DNA from: JAIBJN01 sp963775625
GTDB taxonomy: Bacteria; Actinomycetota; Thermoleophilia; Gaiellales; Gaiellaceae
Assembly: GCA_963775625.1 (NCBI GenBank)
Contig: CAVZJM010000009.1
Coordinates: 1 to 64,000, forward strand
Reading direction: 5' to 3'
DNA: 64,000 nt
Shown here in pieces: positions 1-8,519 of the stretch. The translations under genes were made by a program, and so were the position numbers. The notes beneath the pieces are model-generated. The model ran no database searches. It saw only the letters and a program-made list of their open reading frames with translations, and was not told where the DNA came from. Each line of letters begins with the position of its first letter. The stretch's first letter is position 1.

Positions 1-16
1 GCCCTCCAGGCTCCCG

Positions 17-199
17 TCAGGCCGGGGCGTAGCTTCGATCCTCGACCAGGTACGCAACGAGCAGCGCCAGCGGGAAGAAGACCAGGCTGAAGAGGAAGTA
101 GAGGAAGAAGCTGTGCCCCTTCCGGGCGGCAACGCGGGCCGGCCAGAACGCGATGGCTATCCAGACGACCACGAACAAGATGGTCCAAAGCCAGTACAT
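17..199 (-). CDS. Small hypothetical membrane protein (60 aa)
   Basis: A 60-residue protein with two hydrophobic stretches, residues about 3-20 (starting LWTILFVVV) and 31-51, separated by a short basic loop (ARKG) and ending in a charged tail. This looks like a two-helix hairpin in the cytoplasmic membrane. The ATG at 199 is preceded by a good ribosome-binding site (GGAGG about 5 bases upstream), which supports translation. It lies 38 bp downstream of the lipoprotein gene on the same strand and may share its transcript. I recognise no family and assign no function. Confidence 0.6.
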   Translation of the reverse strand: MYWLWTILFVVVWIAIAFWPARVAARKGHSFFLYFLFSLVFFPLALLVAYLVEDRSYAPA

Positions 200-237
200 C
201 TATGCCTCCGTCGATTTGGTGTGTCTCGGTGGGTCGG

Positions 238-719
238 TCACGGACACTGCAGGGCATCCGTCAGCTGCTGCACCCCGTCGGCCGCCTCGCCTGCGCGCGC
301 CTGGGCGTCCTCGCCGCCGGACGCGGCCAGCGACTCCAGGCTGGATGCGAGGTCTTCGGCGGCGGAGGCAGCCTCGTCGGCCCCGGCCTCGGTCAACGCT
401 GTTGCGCTGTTTGCGAGAGCTGCCGCGGTGGATCCGATGGCTGCAAGGGCGTCCTGGCCGGCCTCGGTCCCGCTGGCGGAGATCTCCGTGAGGTCCGCCG
501 AGAGGTCCGACAGCTCGGGACAGAGCTGCGCCTGGGCCTCCTGGAGGTTCTCGATTCCCTCGCCGAGCGTGCGCGTTCCGGTATCGGTGGCGCCGGTCGC
601 GGCCTCGGTCGTTGCGCTGTCGTCGTCGTCGGAGGCGCAGCCGAGGGCGAGACCAGGACGACGACGGCAACAACGAGGGCTGCTCCGAAGCGGCGGGTCA
701 CGATGCGGTTCGAACTCAC
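238..719 (-). pseudogene. Putative lipoprotein, one apparent frameshift
   Basis: The GTG at 719 has an AAGGAGG ribosome-binding site and begins a basic, then hydrophobic, signal peptide (MSSNRIVTRRFGAALVVAVV). In that frame the sequence then degenerates. A shift of one base near 650 restores a lipobox (LALGC) followed by an acidic linker (ASDDDDSA) and an Ala-rich, probably helical domain ending in ALQCP. The join is exactly where a lipoprotein signal should meet its cysteine, so a single missing C/G base explains the break. The mature part resembles generic surface-exposed coiled helical lipoproteins; its function is unknown. It may be intact in the real genome. Confidence 0.6.
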
Positions 720-799
720 TGTCTGCCTCCTTGGCTGCCGCGAGGGGCCGGACGAGCCGCCCGCCCGAAGGAGGGCGGCTCGCCGGCGACACGGCTCGG

Positions 800-1138
800 T
801 TACTGGGCGTCCAGGTCGTCCTGATCCTCGAGCTCGGCGACCTCGATCTCGACCTCGAGCGCCTTGGCGATGCGCCCGTGGCGGACGCGACGCGGGCAGT
901 GCCGACGATCGGCGCGACCGCGGCGAGGACGCCGCGGATCCGCTCGGGGTCGATGCCCAGCTCGCGCTGCCGCTCCGAGGTTGAGCAGGTACGAGACAGG
1001 CGGGGCATCGACCGCGACGAGCGCAGCGATGCGAACGAGCATGAGCGCCTCCGGATCGAGGCTCGACGCCTCGACCGAGTCCGCGGTCATGCTCGCGAGC
1101 AGGTCGAGGACCGGGGTGTCGGTGGTCGGATCAGCCAT
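800..1138 (-). pseudogene. Carboxymuconolactone-decarboxylase-like protein, two apparent frameshifts
   Basis: From the ATG at 1138 the product reads MADPTTDTPVLDLL and then a segment LDPEALMLVRIAALVAVDAP. The frame shifts near 995 to give ELGIDPERIRGVLAAVAPIV, and shifts back near 895 to end IAKALEVEIEVAELEDQDD. Stitched together it is about 113 aa and aligns along its length with the intact protein at 3630-3974: LDERTLALVRVAA against LDPEALMLVRIAA, and AVTPVTGTSRVVASA against AVAPIVGTARVASAT. It is therefore a paralogue in the AhpD/CMD-like alpha-helical family. The family's CxxC redox pair is absent from what is seen, so peroxidase activity is doubtful. Two compensating shifts in 100 bp suggest sequence error, but decay cannot be excluded. 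Confidence 0.6.
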
Positions 1139-1318
1139 GGTGCTCTCCTTTCGTTCGACGTTGGTTCCGGGGACGGGCGGGTCGATTGGGCTGGATGCGC
1201 GCCCAGTATGTGGGCGGGCCCGCCCCGCTTCCTCATACGGATCGCATGAAATAGGCGTCCTCCGGAACGACGATCCACGCTCCAGCACCCTACCGACTGT
1301 CCTAGGATTGCCGCTTCC

Positions 1319-3593
1319 GTGGCTGTGGCCGACGTTCCTTTCGACCTCGCAGAGGCCAAGCTCGCTGCCCCGTTGCCGCGGCCCGGCACCGTGGCGAAGG
1401 CGGACTGTCATCGCCCGGCTGAGCGCTGCGAGCACGTCTTTCGCGACCGTGGTCGCGCCCGCCGGGTACGGCAAGACGACCCTGCTCGCGCGTTGGGCCG
1501 AGACCGACCCTCGTCCGTTCGCCTGGGTCGCGCTGGACGGGCGAGATGACGACGCGGTCGTGTTCCTGCGGTACATCGCGGCGGCGATGCACCGGCTCGA
1601 GCCCGTCTCGGCCCGACGTCTTCGATGCGTTGTCCGGGCCAGGCGGATCCACCTGGTCGACACGGGTCCCCCGTGTCGGCGGCGCAATCGCCGCACGCGA
1701 GCGCCCGCTGGTGCTGGCGCTCGACGATCTGCACGCTGTCGCCAATCCGGCCTGTCTGGACGTGCTCGCCGAGCTTTCCCGGTACGTCCCGGCCGGCTCG
1801 CAGATCGCGGTCGCAAGCAGGGAAGAGCCGGCCCTGCCCCTCGGCCGCTGGCGGGCGCAGGGCTCCGTGGACGAGATCGGCGTCGAAGACCTCCGGCTGG
1901 ACGAGCAGGAAGCCGGGATGCTGCTTGCAGAGGCGGGCGTCGAGCTCGACGCCGGCGAGGTCTCCGAGCTGACCGAGCGGACGGAAGGATGGCCTGCCGG
2001 CTTGTACCTGGCGGCGCTGTCGATGCGGGCCGGGGCTGCAAGCTCGCTGACTGCCGAGGGCTTTACCGGCGGCGACCGGTTCGTATCCGAGTACTTCCGC
2101 CTCGAGCTCCTCTCTCGGCTACCGGAGGCGGAAGCGCAGTTCCTCAAGCACACGTCGATTCTGGAACGGATGTGCGGCGGTCTCTGCGACGCCGTGCTCG
2201 AGACGACGGGGTCGGCGCACACGCTCGAGACGCTCGACGCGCGCAAACGGCTTCGTCGTGCCTCTCGACCGGACGGGCGAGTGGTACCGCTACCACCACC
2301 TCTTCGGCCAGCTCCTCAGGAACGAGCTCGAGCGGTCCGAGCCCGAGGCGGTGCCTGACGCTCAACGCTCGTGCGCTGGCCTGGTGCGTTGCCAACGACC
2401 TGCCCGAGGAGGCGGTCGGCTACGGGCAGGCAGCGGGCGAGACGGACGCCGTCGCCGGCTTGATCGACGCCCTGAGTCCGCCGCTCTACTACGACGGCCG
2501 CTTGCAGACCGCGGAGGAGTGGCTCGGGTGGTTCGGCGAAGACCAGCTTGTGCACTATCCCGCGCTTGCCGTCTACGGAGCCTGGTGGCGTGCGCTGACG
2601 GGGCGAGCCGAGGAGGCTGAGCGCTGGCTCGCCCTCGCCGACGGGGCGACCTCGAAGATCCCGCTCTCGGATGGCAGCGCCACGATCGAGCCGTGGGTCG
2701 CCACGCTGCGCGCACACATGATGCTGAACGGTGTCGAGCAGGCGCTCGCCGACGCCGATCTGGCGCTGGATCAGCTCTCGCCGAACAGTTTTTGGATCCC
2801 TACCGCACTCCTCGGCCGAGGAGTTGCGCACGCCCTGCTCGGCGAAACCGATCGTGCAGTGGTGGCGCTTCAGGCAACCGTCGAGCGAGGGCTGGCCACC
2901 GGCAGCGTCGAAGAGGTCTTCCTGGCGCACGCGCAGCTCGCGCTCCTCGCGGCCAAGGACGGATCCTGGGGCGAGGCAGGGCAACGCGCACGGGCGGCAG
3001 AAGCGCTCGTCGAGGAGTCGGGCCTCGGCGACTACTCGACGAGCGCGATCGCGCACGTCGCATCGGCGCGGGTCGCGCTCCACGAGGCGAGGCCGCAAGA
3101 TGCCCGCGCGGCGCTGGTACGTGCCCACCGCCTGCGGCCCATGCTCGACCACAGCATTCCCTGGGAAACCGTCGGCGTCGGGCTCGAGCTCACGCGCGTC
3201 CATCTCGCGCTCGGCGAGGCGGCCGCCGCCCGCACGACGCTCAGAGAGACCGAGGACGTGCTCGAGCTCCGGCCCGACCTGGGCTCGCTCGTCGAGGACG
3301 CGCGCGAGCTTCGCGACCGCCTCGCGGCGACCTCCGGGTCGGCCGGTGCCTGGGCGATGAGCCTGACGGGCGCCGAGCTCCGGCTGCTTCCCTATCTCGC
3401 CACCCACCTCACGGTTCCGGAGATCGCGACCCGGCTCTTCATCTCGCGCAACACCGTCAAGACCGAGGCGGTCTCGATCTACCGCAAGCTCGATGCCTCG
3501 TCGCGCAGCCAGGCGATCGAGCGCGCCGTCGAAGTCGGGCTCCTGGACGGCTCGATCTACCCGCCGCCGGCAAATCTCACCCAGGAAGGATGA
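1319..3593 (+). pseudogene. LuxR/MalT-type ATP-binding transcriptional regulator, broken by frameshifts
   Basis: A large signal-transduction ATPase regulator (LAL/MalT type). The start near GTG 1319 gives the typical opening DLAEAKLAAPLPRPGTV. A Walker A motif (APAGYGKTTLLARW) is coded at about 1456-1497, a Walker B-like motif (LVLALDDLHAV) near 1710-1740, and the MalT signature WYRYHHLF near 2280-2305. The last 1.2 kb is one intact frame with TPR-like repeats, ending in a LuxR helix-turn-helix (LTVPEIATRLFISRNTVKTE) at about 3407-3466. Reaching full length requires frame changes near 1395, 1610, 2245 and 2350, each of one base and one in an A-run. It is flanked by two CMD-like paralogues that it may regulate. 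The real genome may hold an intact gene; otherwise it is a recent pseudogene. Confidence 0.7.
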
Positions 3594-3629
3594 CGCGCAG
3601 GGAGTCCGCACCGTGTCCCATGTGAACCG

Positions 3630-3974
3630 GTGGGGATGGAGTACCAAGAGCACCTCCGTCGGCTCGCGCTACACGACAACGCGTTCGTCGGCTCGCTGAC
3701 GGCGGAGGAGACGCCGACGGCGTCAGCCCTCGACGAGAGGACACTGGCGCTCGTTCGCGTCGCAGCCACCATTGCCCTCGATGCGGCGTCCGCTTCCTTC
3801 CAGCACGCCGTCGCGCAGGCCCTCGCAGCCGGAGCGACGAGGGACGAGATCGTCGCCACCCTCGAGGCCGTGACCCCGGTGACAGGCACCTCACGCGTCG
3901 TTGCGTCCGCCCCGAAGATCGCGCTCGCGCTCGGCTACGACGTCGAGGAAGCGCTAGAGGAACTCGACCCGTGA
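3630..3974 (+). CDS. Carboxymuconolactone-decarboxylase-like protein
   Basis: A 114-aa intact protein: a short N-terminal segment, then the helical CMD core (DERTLALVRVAATIALDAAS, ATRDEIVATLEAVTPVTG, KIALALGYDVEEALEEL). Family members act as decarboxylases or alkylhydroperoxidases. The CxxC pair of AhpD is not present here, so redox chemistry is not supported. The start is GTG 3630 or ATG 3636. It follows the LuxR regulator by 36 bp on the same strand and is paralogous to the frameshifted gene at 800-1138 on the other side of that regulator. The AI-2E permease follows after 22 bp, so they are probably co-transcribed. Confidence 0.75.
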   Translation: MGMEYQEHLRRLALHDNAFVGSLTAEETPTASALDERTLALVRVAATIALDAASASFQHAVAQALAAGATRDEIVATLEAVTPVTGTSRVVASAPKIALALGYDVEEALEELDP

Positions 3975-3996
3975 GCAGCGAATTCATCCAATCGGT

Positions 3997-5124
3997 ATGA
4001 CGAAGGACGCCGCATCCGCGCCCATTGTTCCTGACGCGATGAATACTGGGGAATCGCGACGAGTCGAGCTGATCCTGCCGATGCGAACGGTGCTGTTGGT
4101 CGCTGCGACTCTCGGTGTGCTCGCGGCGTTCGCAGTGATCGGTGAGACCTTCCTGGTCGTGTTCATCGGGATCTTCCTGGCGCTCGTGTTCGAGTTCCCC
4201 CTGCGGTACCTGATGTCGAAGACGAAGATGTCGCGCGGGGCGGGGGCGGCAGTGCTGGTGCTCGGCGCGTTCGCGCTGGTCTTGCTGATCGGACTGCTGT
4301 TCCTGGTGCCGCTCGTCGGCTCGGTTCGGGACTTCCTTCAGGATCTTCCGGCGCTGGTCGAGAAGCTACGCGCTTCCGACGAGCTCTCGGGGCTGGGCGA
4401 CAGCGGAGCCGCCGAGAACGTGCAGGCGGGCGCGGAGAAGGTCTCGGCGTCCGTGCCGGACGCGATCGCCGGCGTGATCGGCATCGCGGGCGACTTCTTC
4501 TCCGGCTTCCTCGTCACCTTCACGATCATCTTCATCTGCATGTTCCTGCTCAGCGACATCGCGAACCTGAAGCGGGCGTTGGGGAGCGTGCTCATGCCGG
4601 GTGAGGACGAGCGTTGGCTGGCCGTCTGGGAGCGCGTGACGACCGTGATCTCGCGCTGGGCGATCGGCGTCGTCGTGATCGCCGTGATCGCCGGGACCGT
4701 GCAGGGGCTCACGGCGTGGCTGCTCGGGTCGAGCTATGCCCTCGGGCTGGCCGTCATCGCAGGGCTGCTCGACATGATCCCGAACATCGGCGCCATCCTC
4801 GCCGGGTTCATCCTCGTGCCGGTGCTCTGGGCCGAGGAAGGGATCACCGCGGCGATCATCATGCTCGTCGTGCTGCTCGTCTACCAGCAGATCGAGAACA
4901 ACGTGGTGACGCCGAAGGTCCAGGGCGTCGCCGTCAACCTCTCGGCGTTCTTCATCATCGTCGCCGTCACCCTGTTCGGTGCGCTGCTGGGGGTCCTCGG
5001 TGCGCTCACCGCAGTTCCGCTCGCGGCGGTCATCCAGATCTTCGTGCAGGAGCTGACGAAAGCCCGCCGGGAGAAGGTCGCGGCGGCCCACACGGCGCTG
5101 GAAGCTGCCCCGAAGCCTGGATAG
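3997..5124 (+). CDS. AI-2E family (PerM-like) membrane transporter
   Basis: A 375-aa polytopic protein. After a short cytoplasmic start come hydrophobic segments at about residues 28-62 and 82-108, then a soluble alpha-helical stretch (residues about 110-165), and then five further membrane segments including the family-typical LLDMIPNIGAILAGFI and QQIENNVVTPKVQG motifs. Members are putative exporters or channels. AI-2 export is shown for TqsA, and sodium/proton exchange is reported for others, so the substrate is not predictable. The ATG at 3997 is just downstream of the CMD-like gene. The last 30 residues are charged and cytoplasmic. Confidence 0.85.
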   Translation: MTKDAASAPIVPDAMNTGESRRVELILPMRTVLLVAATLGVLAAFAVIGETFLVVFIGIFLALVFEFPLRYLMSKTKMSRGAGAAVLVLGAFALVLLIGLLFLVPLVGSVRDFLQDLPALVEKLRASDELSGLGDSGAAENVQAGAEKVSASVPDAIAGVIGIAGDFFSGFLVTFTIIFICMFLLSDIANLKRALGSVLMPGEDERWLAVWERVTTVISRWAIGVVVIAVIAGTVQGLTAWLLGSSYALGLAVIAGLLDMIPNIGAILAGFILVPVLWAEEGITAAIIMLVVLLVYQQIENNVVTPKVQGVAVNLSAFFIIVAVTLFGALLGVLGALTAVPLAAVIQIFVQELTKARREKVAAAHTALEAAPKPG

Positions 5125-5174
5125 CCGACATCGCGGCCGTCGCGGCGGACCGGCGGATGGCCGCCGAGCAGTCG

Positions 5175-6580
5175 CTACGGCTCGATGTTCTGGTTCAGCC
5201 GGAAGAAGTTCGTCGGGTCGTATGCGCGCTTCAGCTCGACCAAGCGCGCGTACTGCCGGTCGCCGTAGGCCTGGCGCACCCGCTCGGCCCCCTCGTCGCC
5301 CAGGAAGTTGACGTAGACGCGCCCGCCCGCATGCGGCTGCAGGGCGGAGAAGAAGTCGCGCGCCCAGGCGACATGCCGCTCGCCCTCGGGGTCGTCCTCG
5401 GTCCAGACCGCGTTGATGGCCACGTTGTGGGCGGCGTCGCGCTGGCTGAACGCGGTCTCGTCCTCTCCCGCGCGGGCGAGGGCGCCCCCGAGCTGGAGGA
5501 CGATGCAGTACGACTTCGGCGAGGTGGTCGCCGAGGCCTGTTCGACGAGCGTGTCGATCGCGCGTCTGTGAGCGGCGGTAGCTCGACCGACTTCCAGTAG
5601 CGGTGCCAGCCGTGCGGGACGAACGGGTCGAACATCGACTGCAGCGCGGTGTAGAGCTTCGGCTCGAGCAGGTCGGCGATCGGGTCGCCGAACTCCTTCA
5701 GCGGCCGCACGACCTCGACCCCGTCCTCGGGCGCGCCGGCGTAGCAGGCCCCGACCATCACGATCGGCTTGCCGTGCACGTCCTCGGGCAGGAAGGGGAG
5801 CGGCGGGGCGACGCTCAGCTCGAAGATCGTCGTCAACTCGTCGGGCGCTGTGGCGATGAACTCGCGGTAGAAGCGGAGCACCTTGCGGGCGTCTTCGAAG
5901 GGATGGAAGATCGGCCCCGCGAGCACGATCGGGCCCACCGGGTGAAGCCGGTACTCGAACGAGGTCACGACCCCGAAGTTCCCGCCGCCGCCGCGGATTC
6001 CCCAGAAGAGGTCCGGGTTCTCATCCCCGCTCGCGCAGAGGAGCTCGCCCTCCGCCGTCACCAGGTCGACCGAGAGGAGGTTGTCGACCGTCGCGCCGTG
6101 CTTTCGCATGAGCCAGCCGAGGCCGCCGCCGAGGGTGAGGCCCGCGATGCCGGTGTGGGTGACGATCCCGCCCACCGTCGCCAGGCCGTGAAGCTGCGCC
6201 TCGCGGTCGAGCTCGCCCCAGAGCACGCCGGCCTCGGCCCTGACGGTGCGCGCCGCCGGATCGACTCTGATCCCCTTCATCGGGGAAAGGTCGATCACGA
6301 GGCCGTCGTCGCAGAGCGCATGACCACCGACGCCGTGGCCGCCGGCGCGCACCGCCACCAGGAGGCCACGCTCGCGCGCGAAGCGAACCGCCGCGGCGAC
6401 GTCGGCGACTCCCGTGCAGCGAGCGACGAAGGCGGGGCGGCGGTCAATCGCACCGTTCCAGATCGCGCGCGCGGCGTCGTAGCCTTCGTCGTCGGGATCG
6501 ATCACCGGGCCGCGGATAGCGTCGCGCAGACGCTCGAGGTCGGTGGTCGCCTCCGCCAGGGTTGTCGTCTCGGTAGTCAT
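5175..6580 (-). pseudogene. FAD-binding BBE-type oxidase, one apparent frameshift
   Basis: Residues 1-337 form a PCMH-type FAD domain: VRAGGHGVGGH carries the His expected to bind FAD covalently, followed by GGIVTHTGIAGLTLGGGLGW and GIRGGGGNFGVVTSFEYRL. The position where bicovalent family members have Cys reads GATVDNL, so a single covalent link is likely. After VELPPLTD the frame is lost near 5575; shifting one base restores the C-terminal BBE domain (FLGDEGAERVRQAYG, and YDPTNFFRLNQNI at the end). Restoring one G in a GCGCG context gives a normal full-length enzyme of about 467 aa. The family oxidises alcohols, sugars or secondary metabolites with oxygen; the substrate is unknown. It is transcribed divergently from an HxlR regulator. 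Confidence 0.8.
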
Positions 6581-6635
6581 GTCGCCACGCTACGCGGGTG
6601 TCCCGCCACGGACTAGACCGAGTTTCGGACCAAGT

Positions 6636-6652
6636 GGTTCGAATTCCGAACC
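6636..6652. promoter_or_regulatory. Inverted repeat, candidate HxlR operator
   Basis: In the 103-bp gap between the divergent oxidase and hxlR genes there is a perfect dyad GGTTCG-aattc-CGAACC. A further half-site-like TTTCGGACC lies just to its left and a GGATTCGGG to its right. HxlR-type winged-helix proteins bind as dimers to dyads near their own promoter, so this is the best operator candidate. Binding is inferred, not shown. Confidence 0.4.
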
Positions 6653-6683
6653 TGTCCCGGATTCGGGGCTAGCATTCCCGGAG

Positions 6684-7454
6684 GTGCGGAGCTACGCGCA
6701 GTACTGCCCGATCGCCAAGGCGAGCGAGGTCCTGGGCGACCGCTGGACGCTCCTGATCGTGCGCGAGATGCTGGGCGGCGCGAGCGGGTTCAACGAGCTC
6801 CACCGAGGCCTGCCGGGGATCTCGCGCTCGGTCCTCTCCGATCGGCTGCGTTCGCTCGAACGGGCCGAGATCGTCGACCGCCGCACCGGCCCGAAGGGGA
6901 GGACGCTGGACTATCACCTGACGCTCGCCGGCCGCGACCTGGAGGCGGTCGTCCAGGCGATCGGGGAGTGGGGCGCGACCTGGTCGTTCACCGATCCCCG
7001 CCCCGAGGAGCTCGACCCCGACCTCTTGATCGTCTGGATGGCCCGCCACGTCGACCGCGAGCAGCTGCCTCCGGGGCGCACGGTGGTCAAGTTCGACTTC
7101 CGCGAGCCGGCGAGGCGCTACTGGATGGTGTTGGAGCCGTCCGAGGTCTCGGTCTGCCTCCAGCACCCCGGGTTCGACGTCGACCTCGAGGTCACGGTCG
7201 ACACCGCGACCCTCTACCGCGTCTACCTGGGGCGAGCCGAGCTGGCCGACGCGCTCCGGGCCGGCGAGCTGACCATGAGCGGCCCGAGGGCGCTTCAGCG
7301 CGGGTTCGGACGCTGGTTCGCCTGGAGCGCGTTCGCACCCGCCAGCCGGCGGGCCGACGAGCGCCGCAGTGCAGCGTCACGACTCGCGGGCCCCCAGAGG
7401 GTGCGGGTCGAACAGCCGCTGCCGAGGGGAGCGCCGTCTGCGAAGCCCGAATGA
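6684..7454 (+). CDS. HxlR-family winged-helix regulator with C-terminal SCP2-like domain
   Basis: Residues 5-100 are a classic HxlR domain: a Cys early in the protein (YAQYCPIAKA), LGDRWTLLIVREM, then GISRSVLSDRLRSLE as recognition helix and a wing with KGRTLDYHLT. After residue 110 comes an added domain (DREQLPPGRTVVKFDF through LTMSGPRALQRGF) of the SCP2-like sterol/ligand-binding type often fused to these regulators. I chose GTG 6684 because homology begins immediately (VRSYAQYC). Upstream in-frame codons overlap the divergent oxidase promoter. It likely controls that oxidase in response to a small hydrophobic ligand or redox state. Confidence 0.8.
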   Translation: MRSYAQYCPIAKASEVLGDRWTLLIVREMLGGASGFNELHRGLPGISRSVLSDRLRSLERAEIVDRRTGPKGRTLDYHLTLAGRDLEAVVQAIGEWGATWSFTDPRPEELDPDLLIVWMARHVDREQLPPGRTVVKFDFREPARRYWMVLEPSEVSVCLQHPGFDVDLEVTVDTATLYRVYLGRAELADALRAGELTMSGPRALQRGFGRWFAWSAFAPASRRADERRSAASRLAGPQRVRVEQPLPRGAPSAKPE

Positions 7455-7566
7455 GGGTGTGAGGAGCGACGTTTCCGCGGCGGGCGGACCCCACCGGGGA
7501 ATGGTGTCGCAGGAGCTGGGGAGCCTCCCCACACCGTCCACGCGACATCTCGCTTAACCGAATCGA

Positions 7567-7927
7567 TGGAGGCGGCGGGAATCGAACCCGCGTCCGAAGT
7601 CGCACCGTGAAGAGCCTCTCCAAGCTCAGCCTGCCCTTAGATTTCGCCCGGCGGCCGGTGGGCTGGCATACCTACCGACGGGCTAGCCGATCCTGAGATG
7701 TCCCGCCTCCGGCGATCAGCGCTCCTTCGGCGGCGAGCCCGTTTTCTGACGCCGGGTTTCCGATCCACGGGCCGAGACCGGAGCCGACGCGCTACCTAAT
7801 TAGGCAGCGAGCGCGAGTTCGTTCTTGTTCGCACTTGCTTTGTTCCCGGTTGTTTTACGAGGCCGACCGGGGACCTCGGCTTGCAGCTCTTCCGGAGAAC
7901 CGACCCCGTCGAAACCGGATCGCCCCC
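7567..7927 (-). ncRNA. ssrA: tmRNA (ssrA)
   Basis: Ribosome-rescue tmRNA. The 5' end (GGGGGCGATCC, then GGTTTCGACGGGG) at 7927 pairs with the 3' end (CGCCTCC plus discriminator A at 7567) in a seven-pair acceptor stem with one G-U. The T arm reads GGTTCGATTCC. CCA is not encoded. The tag frame lies at 7803-7838 and, starting from GCA, gives ASANKNELALAA, followed by TAA inside the helix-5 stem (GCTGCCTAATTAGGTAGC). The exact resume codon (giving 12 or 10 residues) is uncertain. Its protein partner smpB lies 540 bp away. Four pseudoknots are expected but were not folded. Confidence 0.95.
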
Positions 7928-7937
7928 AGAGCCTGAA

Positions 7938-7943
7938 AGTATA
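7938..7943 (-). promoter_or_regulatory. Probable -10 box of the tmRNA promoter
   Basis: TATACT on the minus strand lies ten bases before the mature tmRNA 5' end. No convincing -35 box is seen at the usual distance. The box lies only nine bases from the TTG start of the gene on the opposite strand, so the two promoter/leader regions overlap. Confidence 0.45.
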
Positions 7944-7951
7944 GCCTCGCC

Positions 7952-8353
7952 TTGGCGCATCCCCGGCTGACCCAGGCGCTCGTCCTGCGCATCGACGCGG
8001 TCTCGAACGCCGCGCTGGCCGTCTTCCTGCTGGCGGCCACCTGGGACTCGCTGTATGAGTTCTTCGGGCTCCCCCTCGCCGAGCCGCCCATCTACGCGCA
8101 GCTCCTGGGCGCGGCGCTCGTCGCGTTCGCGATCGTGGAGTGGAAGGCGGCGGACACACCGGCTCAGCCGGCTGTGACGCTCGCCGCCGCGGTCGGGAGC
8201 GCGATCGCCGCCGGCGTCCTCGTCGTCTGGCTGCTCGTTGCCGACACGGGCCTGGACACGCACGGGCTCGTGGCGCTCTGGTCCGTGGCGGCGTTCCTCG
8301 CCGCCGCGGCGCTCGTTCACACGGTCGTACTCAGTCGCGGCCGCGGGACCTAG
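7952..8353 (+). CDS. Hypothetical four-helix membrane protein
   Basis: A 133-aa protein with four predicted membrane helices (about residues 15-35, 48-63, 73-96 and 103-126) and short loops, ending in RGRGT. The start is TTG at 7952; no closer ATG fits the first helix. No family is recognised. Its stop codon TAG (8351-8353) is the first three bases of a 169-bp palindromic element, so its C-terminus may have been set by that element. It is divergent from tmRNA and convergent with smpB. Confidence 0.6.
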   Translation: MAHPRLTQALVLRIDAVSNAALAVFLLAATWDSLYEFFGLPLAEPPIYAQLLGAALVAFAIVEWKAADTPAQPAVTLAAAVGSAIAAGVLVVWLLVADTGLDTHGLVALWSVAAFLAAAALVHTVVLSRGRGT

Positions 8354-8519
8354 AACCCGAGCCGGAACGAAGCCTTGTGCCGTCGCGGCACCCTGGGCGG
8401 CGCGCTGCGGCGTCCTCGGGTACGCCCGTAGCCTCCGGCTACGAACGCGCCCTGCGTCCTTGCATCGCACTCACCCAGAACGCCGCGCCGACGAAGCGTC
8501 ATTCCGGCTCGGGTTCTTG
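8351..8519. repeat. 169-bp palindromic intergenic element, copy A
   Basis: The whole interval folds on itself. The left arm starts TAGAACCCGAGCCGGAA and the right end is its complement, with the outer 16 bases perfect and the inner arms imperfect. The apex is CGTAGCC-tcc-GGCTACG. The core CCTGCGTCCTTGCATCGC is shared with the copies at 30.8, 47.7 and 59.3 kb. The left end supplies the stop codon of the 7952-8353 gene. The right end overlaps the last 14 codons of smpB. See the findings for interpretation. Confidence 0.85.

Noticed and set aside
7521..7535. TGGGGAG/CTCCCCA dyad after the HxlR gene as a terminator
   Set aside because: The arms are adjacent with a one-base loop, so a stable hairpin is doubtful and no U-run follows.
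8351..8519. Insertion sequence or transposase remnant
   Set aside because: The element is entirely palindrome with no room for a transposase frame, and no transposase is seen anywhere in the window.
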